In this document: in pieces, positions 13,876 to 20,540 of the stretch
Layout: each line of letters starts with the position of its first letter
How positions within the stretch are numbered: position 1 is the stretch's first letter
From: CAYUYV01 sp964474635
GTDB taxonomy: Bacteria; Pseudomonadota; Alphaproteobacteria; JAJFIK01
Reading direction: 5' to 3'
NCBI GenBank assembly: GCA_964474635.1
Contig: CAYYTT010000050.1
Coordinates: forward strand, 1 to 23,666
Length of the DNA stretch: 23,666 nucleotides
Notes under the pieces: model-generated
What the model saw: only the letters and a program-made list of their open reading frames with translations
Told to the model about the DNA's origin: nothing
The model's database searches: none
Made by a program: the position numbers and the translations under genes

Positions 13876-15774
13876 TCACCGCACTGCCCACCAGCTGTCG
13901 AAGGCTTCGAGGCCGGCGCCGTGCATGGGGACGATGAGGGCGCCGTCGTGGCTTGGGCCGGCCACATGGGTCCACCAGGCGAGGCGGTCTATGGGCAGAT
14001 CGTAGAGCGGCACCACATAGGCGCCCGACAGCAGGACCCGGTCGAGGGCGCGGGCCGCGGCGCGCAGGTCTTCGCGCGTGCGGGCCGCCACCAGGGCATC
14101 GATCATCGTGTCGACGGCCGGGGAGCGCACGCCGGCGAAATTATACGTGCCCGGCTGATCGGCTGCCGCGCTGCCCCAGCGGAAATATTGCTCATTGCCC
14201 GGCGACCGGCTGGCGGGCCAGCGAAAGGGCATCAGGTCGAAATCGAATGTGCGCGAGCGGGTCTGGAACTGGCCCGAGTCTACAAGGCGCACGCTCACGC
14301 CAATGCCCAGACGCTCCAGAAGCGTTTTATAGGCCAGCATGACACGCTCCTGGTCCGGATGTTCGAGCATGATCTCGATCTCGAAGGGCGCGCCGGTGTC
14401 GTCTGAGACGAGGCGCCCGTCTTCCATGCGATAGCCCGCCGCCTCCAGGAGCCCCAGGGCACGGATCAGACGCCGGCGCACCCGGGCATGGAAATCGCGC
14501 CGCCCGTCGCTGCCGTCGTCAAGGGTCAGGCCCGTCTCCAGGATCGCGGGACGCACCGCGTCTGGGAAGGGCTCCAGAAGGCGCCGCTCGGCCGCGCTCG
14601 CCGGGCCACGCGCGGCCAGGTCCGTACCGGGGAAAAAGCTTGTCGTGCGCACGAAGGCGTCAAAGAAATAGGTCCGGTTGATCCAGCCGAAATCAAAGGC
14701 AAGGACCAGGGCCCGGCGAACGCGAATGTCCGATAGGGCCGGCCGGCGCGTGTTGATGGCGAGGCCGAACATGCCGTGCTCGGCGCCGGGGGACAGTTCC
14801 GCGCGGCGCACCTCGCCCCGCCGCAGGGCCGGAAAGTCGTAGCCCTTGGCCCAGCGCAGGCCATTGGCGTCCCGCTCGCGCCAGACCGTCAGGCTGCCCG
14901 CCTTGAAGGCCTCGAATGCCGTATTGTTGTCCCGATAGTAGTCGTAAATCACACGGTCGAGATTGTTGAAACCGCGATTGACCGGCAAATGGGCACCCCA
15001 GTAATTCGGATCGCGCTCAAACACGAAGCGCCGGCCCGGATCGATCTTGCCGACGGTGTAGGGCCCGCTGCCGATGGGCGGCTCCAGGCTCGTTTTCTCA
15101 AAGGGCCGCTCTTCGCTATAGGCGTGTTTCGGGAACACCGGCAGGGTCGCGATCAACAGGGGCAGTTCCCGGTCTTCGACATCTTCGGCGAAGATAAAAC
15201 GCACCCCGCGCGCGCCCAGGCGATCGACGCGGGCCACCTTGCGGTGGCGATAGCGAAAATGGGGCCGTCCATGGTCTCGCAGGACTTCGAAACTGAAAAT
15301 GACATCGTCGACGGTGACCGGACGGCCGTCGGAAAAGCGGGCCTCTTCGCGTAATGTGAAGCTGATCCAGCTCCGGTCGTCGGGCACCTCGACCGTCTCG
15401 GCGAGCAGGCCGTAGAGCGTGAAGGGCTCGTCCTTGCTGCGGATCATCAGGGGCTCGAACACGCGCCGGGGAAAGCGCATGAACCACATGGGACGGCCCA
15501 GAATGATGAAGGGATTGACGCTGTCGAAGGTGCCGATCTGGCCATAGACCAGCGTGCCGCCCGTGGGCGCCTCCGGATTGGCGTAAGGCAAATGCGTGAA
15601 ATCGGGGCCCAAATCTGGCTCGCCATGCATCGCCAGGGCGTGGGACGGCCCCAGACCCGGGCTCAAGATGGCCGCTTCGTCTTGAGCATTCGCCGCCGGG
15701 ATGTGAGGCGCGCAGGCCAGTAGCAGGACAAGCGCCGCCGCCAGCACACGGCCTGCGCCGACCGGGTTCATCAT
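13876..15774 (-). CDS. Extracellular solute-binding protein, family 5 (YejA-like)
   Basis: Periplasmic receptor of an oligopeptide/microcin-C-type ABC importer. The mature sequence carries family signatures: GGTLVYGQIGTFDSVNPFII, LAETVEVPDDRSWISFTLRE, FSDGRPVTVDDVIFSFE, PIGSGPYTV, FVFERDPNYWG and NRGFNNLDRVIYDYYRD, which point to the YejA subgroup, and the C-terminus is complete. The open frame extends to 15867, but the signal peptide starts at the ATG-ATG pair at 15774/15771 (MMNPVGAGRVLAAALVLLLACAPHIPAANA), so I take 15774; the product is 632 residues. Cleavage after AANA, or lipidation at the cysteine in LLAC, are both possible. No permease or ATPase gene lies nearby, so it is an orphan receptor here. 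It is divergent from the membrane-protein gene at 15845. Confidence 0.9.
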   Translation of the reverse strand: MMNPVGAGRVLAAALVLLLACAPHIPAANAQDEAAILSPGLGPSHALAMHGEPDLGPDFTHLPYANPEAPTGGTLVYGQIGTFDSVNPFIILGRPMWFMRFPRRVFEPLMIRSKDEPFTLYGLLAETVEVPDDRSWISFTLREEARFSDGRPVTVDDVIFSFEVLRDHGRPHFRYRHRKVARVDRLGARGVRFIFAEDVEDRELPLLIATLPVFPKHAYSEERPFEKTSLEPPIGSGPYTVGKIDPGRRFVFERDPNYWGAHLPVNRGFNNLDRVIYDYYRDNNTAFEAFKAGSLTVWRERDANGLRWAKGYDFPALRRGEVRRAELSPGAEHGMFGLAINTRRPALSDIRVRRALVLAFDFGWINRTYFFDAFVRTTSFFPGTDLAARGPASAAERRLLEPFPDAVRPAILETGLTLDDGSDGRRDFHARVRRRLIRALGLLEAAGYRMEDGRLVSDDTGAPFEIEIMLEHPDQERVMLAYKTLLERLGIGVSVRLVDSGQFQTRSRTFDFDLMPFRWPASRSPGNEQYFRWGSAAADQPGTYNFAGVRSPAVDTMIDALVAARTREDLRAAARALDRVLLSGAYVVPLYDLPIDRLAWWTHVAGPSHDGALIVPMHGAGLEAFDSWWAVR

Positions 15775-15844
15775 CCGTATCAAGATCGCAGGGCGATTTT
15801 GGTCATCACCGCTGATGTCAGATCTTGTCCACAAGGACCACTCC
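15775..15844. promoter_or_regulatory. Divergent promoter region with dyads
   Basis: The 70-bp space between two divergent starts carries a perfect 7-bp inverted repeat, CAAGATC (15781-15787) and GATCTTG (15821-15827). Between its arms is a smaller dyad, CATCA-CCGC-TGATG (15804-15817). This is the layout of a shared operator, but no clear -10/-35 pair was found and no regulator gene is adjacent. Confidence 0.4.
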
Positions 15845-16690
15845 ATGGCATCCGCTACTCCAGGCACTCAAACTTCGGCATCGCTCATGTTCAGCTACTT
15901 TGCCCGTTCCGCCAACACAACCCGTCACGCGTCCGGTCCGGCCTGCCACCCCTATCCTGCGAGGCGGGGCGAGGGCGGCTTCATCCGGCCCGGCTTTGCC
16001 GCACTGGTCTTTATCGTGGCGGCGGCGGTCTTTTTTTACCTGGATCCCCAGGCCTTTCTGCCCGATACGGCCGGCGAGCCCGCGCCGCCCACCGGCGCCG
16101 AGATCCCTGGCGAGACGGCCGCGCCCGACAGAACCCCCGCGCAGGACACCGACTGGTTCAGCGCGGCGCGGCGCTATGTGGACCGGCAGGTGGAGACCTT
16201 GCGCGATGGCTGGACGGCGGGCGGTGATGCGGCCGGCGGCGCGGCGGCGCTGTTGCCCTATGAGGCGCCCGAGACGCGCCGGATCCTCGGCCTTGATCTT
16301 GGCGTGGCGCTGCGCACGGCGGATGGTGTATCACGCTGGAAGCGCCTGAGCGCGCGTCATCCTGAATTGCGTGAACTCGACCCCTTGCTGGTGAAGACCC
16401 GCGTCTTTCAGGTTTGGCCGGCCCGAAAGCTCGTCCTTGTGGGGATGAGCGAACCGGTGGCACGCGAACTGTGCCGCGAGCTTGCGACCTTCGGCACCTC
16501 CTGCACGCCGGTGCGCGTGGCGCCGGGCGATATCATTGGCAAGCTGAACACGGGCCCCCTTGCAGACGCAACGCCCGAATCGGGTGAAGAAACGCGCACG
16601 CCCGCGCCCCTCATCCTGCCCGATCCGGAGGCGGATTATGAGGAGGTGCGCTTGAGGACCCATCGGGAGGCGAGCCATGGCCGAGGCTGA
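15845..16690 (+). CDS. Single-pass membrane protein of unknown function
   Basis: I do not recognise a family. The 281-residue product has a basic cytoplasmic N-terminus, one membrane segment (FAALVFIVAAAVFFYL, about 51-66), a Pro/Ala-rich stretch and a periplasmic domain. The last includes WFSAARRYVDRQVETLRDGW and, near the end, KTRVFQVWPARKLVLVGM followed by EPVARELCRELATFGTSC, which has a beta-alpha-beta look somewhat like a SPOR domain, though I would not assign it. I chose the ATG at 15845 because AAGGA lies 7 bp upstream; the frame is open back to an ATG at 15815 that has no ribosome binding site. Its 3' end overlaps the AIM24-family gene by 14 bp, so the two are probably coupled. Confidence 0.75.
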   Translation: MASATPGTQTSASLMFSYFARSANTTRHASGPACHPYPARRGEGGFIRPGFAALVFIVAAAVFFYLDPQAFLPDTAGEPAPPTGAEIPGETAAPDRTPAQDTDWFSAARRYVDRQVETLRDGWTAGGDAAGGAAALLPYEAPETRRILGLDLGVALRTADGVSRWKRLSARHPELRELDPLLVKTRVFQVWPARKLVLVGMSEPVARELCRELATFGTSCTPVRVAPGDIIGKLNTGPLADATPESGEETRTPAPLILPDPEADYEEVRLRTHREASHGRG

Positions 16691-17471
16691 TCTGATCGAC
16701 TACCAAATCGTCGGCAGCGAGATGCAATATGTGGAGATCGAGCTTGATCCGGGAGAAAGCGCGATCGCCGAAGCCGGCTCCATGATGTACAAGTCGCCCC
16801 ATGTGGAGATGAACACGATTTTTGGCGACGGCTCGGGGCAGGACAAAGGCTTCATCGGTAAGCTGATTGGCGCGGGTAAGCGCGTGCTCACCGGCGAGAG
16901 CCTGTTCATGACCGTCTTCACCCAGGAAGGTCAGGGCAAGGCGCGCGTGGCCTTCGCCGCGCCCTTTCCGGGCACGATCCTGCCCATTCACCTCGCGGAC
17001 TATGGCGGGACACTGATCTGTCAGAAGGACAGTTTCCTGGCCGCCGCTAAGGGCGTGGCCGTGGGCATCGCTTTTCAGCGGCGCATCATGACGGGCCTGT
17101 TCGGCGGCGAGGGCTTCATCATGCAGCGCCTGGAGGGCAATGGCTGGGCCTTCGTGCACGCCGGCGGCACGCTCCTGGAGCGGACTTTGGCGCCCGGCGA
17201 GGAACTGCATGTGGATACGGGCTGTATCGCCGCGCTCACGAGCGATGTGGACTACGACATCGTGAAGGCCGGCGGCGTGAAGACGATGCTCTTCGGCGGC
17301 GAAGGTCTGTTCTTTGCCCGCCTCACGGGGCCCGGCAAAGTGTGGCTCCAGAGCCTGCCCTTTACCCGGCTTGCCGGACGCGTGCTCGCCAATGCCACCT
17401 CCCTCACGGGCGGACAGGGCGAGGGTTCGCTTTTGGGCCCGGTCGGGGATTTACTGCGCGGCGACAACTGA
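16677..17471 (+). CDS. TIGR00266 / AIM24 family protein
   Basis: A 264-residue cytoplasmic protein of the TIGR00266 family (PF01987, AIM24), a double beta-sheet fold named after a mitochondrial inner-membrane organising protein. Characteristic stretches are YVEIELDPGESAIAEAGSMM, GKRVLTGESLFMTVFTQEG, FPGTILPIHLADYGGTLICQ, LFGGEGFIMQRLEGNGWAFV and AGGVKTMLFGGEGLFFARL. The bacterial biochemical role is unknown. A GGGAGG lies just before the ATG. It overlaps the preceding membrane-protein gene by 14 bp, suggesting a joint function at the membrane. It converges on ydbL with 41 bp between the stops and no strong terminator hairpin there. Confidence 0.9.
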   Translation: MAEADLIDYQIVGSEMQYVEIELDPGESAIAEAGSMMYKSPHVEMNTIFGDGSGQDKGFIGKLIGAGKRVLTGESLFMTVFTQEGQGKARVAFAAPFPGTILPIHLADYGGTLICQKDSFLAAAKGVAVGIAFQRRIMTGLFGGEGFIMQRLEGNGWAFVHAGGTLLERTLAPGEELHVDTGCIAALTSDVDYDIVKAGGVKTMLFGGEGLFFARLTGPGKVWLQSLPFTRLAGRVLANATSLTGGQGEGSLLGPVGDLLRGDN

Positions 17472-17512
17472 CCGGACACAGACGGTTTCGCCGCCACCGC
17501 GCGCTTAAGCCC

Positions 17513-17899
17513 TTACGGTTTTGTCTGCATTTGCCCGTTTTCGCCGACAAAAACCGTGCCGCTCGGCGCGGATTCCAGGATTTGTGCCGCGTAGATTTTG
17601 CCGACTTCCAGGACAGGCACGCCATTCTCCTGGGCACGCTTTTCATAGATCGCGCGCCGCTGTCCGTTGATCTTTTCGGCAAGGGCCTTGGCCGAGCCGG
17701 ACGCGTTCGGGGCCGCCACGAGATAGCCGTCGAAGCGCTCCATGAGCAGGCCGGCGCTGCGCAGACGGTCAAGTTCCTCCCCGTCCTTTGCGGCATGGGC
17801 TGGCGCGATCCAGATGGTCTGTGCGGCACCCAACGCCGACACGGCGAGGCTTGCGGCCACGACGCACCGGACAAGCATACGGCGAGCGATCGTTATCAT
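17513..17899 (-). CDS. ydbL: YdbL family protein (DUF1318)
   Basis: Periplasmic partner of the YdbH-YnbE lipid-transport bridge. The 128-residue product has a Sec signal peptide (MITIARRMLVRCVVAASLAV..., site near APAHA-AKD) and then the DUF1318 core: LRSAGLLMERFDGYLVA, ALAEKINGQRRAIYEKRAQE, NGVPVLEVGKIYAAQILE and GTVFVGENGQMQTK, which parallels E. coli YdbL closely. I placed the start at 17899 because GGGAG precedes it by 8 bp; the frame is open to 18049, but that would overlap ynbE and bury the signal peptide. It is the last gene of the ydbH-ynbE-ydbL set. Confidence 0.9.
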   Translation of the reverse strand: MITIARRMLVRCVVAASLAVSALGAAQTIWIAPAHAAKDGEELDRLRSAGLLMERFDGYLVAAPNASGSAKALAEKINGQRRAIYEKRAQENGVPVLEVGKIYAAQILESAPSGTVFVGENGQMQTKP

Positions 17900-17984
17900 T
17901 GGAAAAGCTCCCGACTTCATGGGCGGAGCAGGCTCTTGGGTGGCCCTCCGCCTTTGTTTGAACCGCAGTGAGGCCGTCAGGCGG

Positions 17985-18203
17985 TCAGAAAATGTCGTCT
18001 TGTTTGCGGATGTCCTCGTCGGCCTGCTCTTCAAGCTTGACCCGCACATCCGCGTCGATCTTCACATTCAAATTGATCGTGATGGGCTCGCGTGGGCCTT
18101 CCACGCGAACGGTCGGGCTGCACGCCATCACGGCCAACAGGGGCACGGCGGTCAGGCAAACGGCGCCCCACCGCAAGTCGGACGCAAACGACGTGGAACC
18201 CAT
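17985..18203 (-). CDS. ynbE: YnbE-like outer-membrane lipoprotein
   Basis: Small lipoprotein of 72 residues. The signal sequence ends in a lipobox-like V-M-A-C with lipidated C28. The rest of the protein contains PREPITINLNVKIDADVRVK, nearly the same as the YnbE family core (EPITINMNVKI in E. coli, from memory), and the family-typical D-D-I-F end. In E. coli, YnbE multimers stack on the C-terminal end of YdbH to complete a bridge to the outer membrane. AGGAG lies 8 bp before the ATG. In the 90-bp gap after ydbH a TGGCC/GGCCA hairpin (18257-18274) may affect mRNA processing. Confidence 0.93.
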   Translation of the reverse strand: MGSTSFASDLRWGAVCLTAVPLLAVMACSPTVRVEGPREPITINLNVKIDADVRVKLEEQADEDIRKQDDIF

Positions 18204-18293
18204 CGCGGCTCTCCTTCAAAGGCCCAGGACGATGCGGTCCGCCCAGGGGCAAGGGCTGGCCACCGGAGCGGCCAACGCATTGGTTTGCATTTA

Positions 18294-20501
18294 CTACCGG
18301 CCCAGGCGCCCGCGCAACAGATCCGTGGTCAGTCCTTGACCGGCACTCAAGGCACCGAGCAGTTCTTCGAGATTGCCGGACAGAGTGATGTTGAAAATGA
18401 AAGGTTGACTGTCGAGCACGGCCGGATTGTGGCCCCCCAGGGTGATAGCGAAGGCAAGGTCGCCTTCGCTGGGCCGCGCGACATTCACTTTCAGGGTGTC
18501 GTAACGGAAATCCTCCAGGGCCCGGACCATCAGCCCCACCTCATTGCCCTGGGCCATCAGTCCGGCACGGGCCTCGCCCCACTGGACCTGGAGCGTCCCG
18601 GGACCTTCCGCGGTCACTTTACCATCCGCGATGATGGCGCCCTCCCGGGTCAGGCGTACCGGAACCGCGCCGGTCAGCACGCCGGAGCCTTTCACGCGGT
18701 CGGCGGCCCAATCGTCCAGCAATTGGCCCAAGGACAGGGCTTCGAGGGTGATGGTCAGATCGCGGTCTGTTTCGCTGGCTCGATATGTGAAAGGGGCAAG
18801 GCGGACGGTTCCGCCCGCGAAGCCGCCCCGCGCCTCATGGACCGTGATCACCGGGCCCTCCGGTGCCAGGGTAAGGTCGAAGCGGACCTGGGGCTTGTCG
18901 AGCGGGAAGGGGCTTGCGATGCGCCGGGCGGTCAGGGTCTGGATGCCCGGTGTCCCGATGGTTTTGGCCGAAACCAGGTTCAACTGGCCGCTCAAGCCCT
19001 CAAGGACCGTCGAAGTCGGAAGCTCCAGGTCAACGTCCCGGAAGTTCAGAACGGCCGTCGTGCGCAGACCCCCGGCCTTGGAGCGGCGCAGGCTGGCCTC
19101 AAGGGCCAGGGCGCCGCGCACGTCGCGCACGGATGACAGGCGAGGCGACAGATCCGCAGGCTGAAGGCCATTCTCGGTAAAGTTCAGCGTAACCGGTCCC
19201 AGGCGCCCCTGTCCCGAGCCATCGGCCGTGTCGTAACGGCCTTGAAGGGGCAGCGACCCGGCACCCTTGGGCAGGGCAATCCGGCCCCGGAGCATGATGA
19301 CGCCCTGGCCTTGTCCGCCCGCGTCGGTGCCCTTGGTCGTTGTCGCTTGAGGAGCCCTGACCTGGTGATCCCTGACTGGGCGATCCGTGACTGGGCGATC
19401 CGCAACTGGGCGATCCGCAACTGGGCGATCCATGCCGCCCTGGGCGCTCAGGGTCAGGCTGTGCTCAAGCGACGTGAGCAGAGCATCGGGACCGGTTTGG
19501 GTCACGCGGCTGCGCACATCCGCGCTGCCGGCAAGGCCCTGCCCGGAAAAAGGGATTGTCGCGGCAAGGCCCGCCAGTTCAAGGCCGCTGGCCGGCAGGG
19601 ACACACGGCTGTCGGAAATGGTGATGCTGTTGATGCCGCCCGGGCTCCAGTCGAGGGCAAGGCGTGGTTTGTCGACGGCGCCCTCCACCCGCTGCGGGCC
19701 GGCCCCGTCGCGCGCCGACACGTGAAGCGGGGCGGAGCCTGAAACCGCCAGATCGCTGCTGCCCAGATCGAGCGCAAGGGGACCCTCATAGCGGGCGGCC
19801 TCAAGCCGCCAGCCCGAAAGGCTCAGCCCCTCAAGCCCCAGATCGGCCACACCCTCAAGACGCAGGCGGCCCTGCGCCGCCGTGCCGGCCGCGCGCCAGG
19901 CAAAGGGCGCAAGCTCCGATCCGGTGCTCTGTGACGCCGATTGGGCCTCAAGGAGCGGCAAACGGCGCAGATCAACCTCCACCTGTCCGGGCTGCTCGCG
20001 AAAATCGAGAATGGCGAGACCGCCAAGCCGGACCGTGTCCAGGGTCGGAAGATCGTGCAAGGTCACATCGGCATTGGTCAGCCGGATGACCACATTGAGA
20101 TTCTCAAGGATCTCGATGATGCGCGCGAGCCAGGGCGCGGTGTCGGACGCACCCGGAGTATCAGTGCCTTGCGCCGCCGCGGGCTGGGGCGCCAGGGACC
20201 GTTCATAGCGCACGCCATCGATCACGATACTGTCGATCCGCTGACCGATCAGTCCGGGGATGGTGTATTCGACCCGCAGGCTGTCGATTCGCGGCTGATT
20301 GGGGCCAAGGTCAAGCTCCGTAAGGCCCGCGCCGGCAAGGCCCACATCCGTCAGGCGGAAGCGAATGTCGGTTAGGCCCGCGCGGTCGAGGGCGAGGCGC
20401 GCGGCCTCCTGGGCCAGGCTGACCCGGAAGATCCAGACCGAGGCGACGGTAACGATCAGAAGCAGGACCAGGATGCCCAGGATCCGCAGAAAAATGCGCA
20501 T
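18294..20501 (-). CDS. ydbH: YdbH, AsmA-like intermembrane lipid-transport protein
   Basis: Inner-membrane-anchored, periplasm-spanning AsmA-like protein that, with TamB and YhdP, moves phospholipid to the outer membrane in E. coli. The 735-residue product (E. coli YdbH is about 880) begins with one membrane anchor, ILGILVLLLIVTVASVWIF (about 8-26), followed by a beta-rich repeat region and the YdbH C-terminal domain ending in DLAFAITLGGHNPAVLDSQP, FIFNITLSGNLEELLGALS. That C-terminus matches PF11739 and would contact YnbE. Residues 357-381 are a DRPV tandem repeat (listed separately) interrupting the groove-forming region. A GGGGGA ribosome binding site precedes the ATG. The order ydbH-ynbE-ydbL is the same as in E. 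coli. Confidence 0.92.
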   Translation of the reverse strand: MRIFLRILGILVLLLIVTVASVWIFRVSLAQEAARLALDRAGLTDIRFRLTDVGLAGAGLTELDLGPNQPRIDSLRVEYTIPGLIGQRIDSIVIDGVRYERSLAPQPAAAQGTDTPGASDTAPWLARIIEILENLNVVIRLTNADVTLHDLPTLDTVRLGGLAILDFREQPGQVEVDLRRLPLLEAQSASQSTGSELAPFAWRAAGTAAQGRLRLEGVADLGLEGLSLSGWRLEAARYEGPLALDLGSSDLAVSGSAPLHVSARDGAGPQRVEGAVDKPRLALDWSPGGINSITISDSRVSLPASGLELAGLAATIPFSGQGLAGSADVRSRVTQTGPDALLTSLEHSLTLSAQGGMDRPVADRPVADRPVTDRPVRDHQVRAPQATTTKGTDAGGQGQGVIMLRGRIALPKGAGSLPLQGRYDTADGSGQGRLGPVTLNFTENGLQPADLSPRLSSVRDVRGALALEASLRRSKAGGLRTTAVLNFRDVDLELPTSTVLEGLSGQLNLVSAKTIGTPGIQTLTARRIASPFPLDKPQVRFDLTLAPEGPVITVHEARGGFAGGTVRLAPFTYRASETDRDLTITLEALSLGQLLDDWAADRVKGSGVLTGAVPVRLTREGAIIADGKVTAEGPGTLQVQWGEARAGLMAQGNEVGLMVRALEDFRYDTLKVNVARPSEGDLAFAITLGGHNPAVLDSQPFIFNITLSGNLEELLGALSAGQGLTTDLLRGRLGR
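19359..19433 (-). repeat. Five tandem 15-bp units in ydbH (DRPV repeat)
   Basis: Five 15-bp units on the - strand encode MDRPV-ADRPV-ADRPV-TDRPV-RDHQV at residues 357-381. The second to fifth units by + coordinate (19374-19433) are nearly identical (GACTGGGCGATCCGT and single-base variants); the unit at 19359 is more diverged. The length is in multiples of three, so copy-number change keeps the frame. Direct repeats without spacers; not a CRISPR. Confidence 0.85.
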
Positions 20502-20540
20502 GGTCGTTCCCCCCTCGCGTCCGGGGGCACGACCCCGGGA

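Noticed and set aside
15775..15867. 31-codon N-terminal extension of the solute-binding protein
   Set aside because: It would place a hydrophilic stretch before the signal peptide and overlap the divergent gene; the ATG-ATG at 15774/15771 is the better start.
19359..19433. Repeat array considered as CRISPR
   Set aside because: Contiguous 15-bp direct repeats without spacers, in frame inside ydbH.
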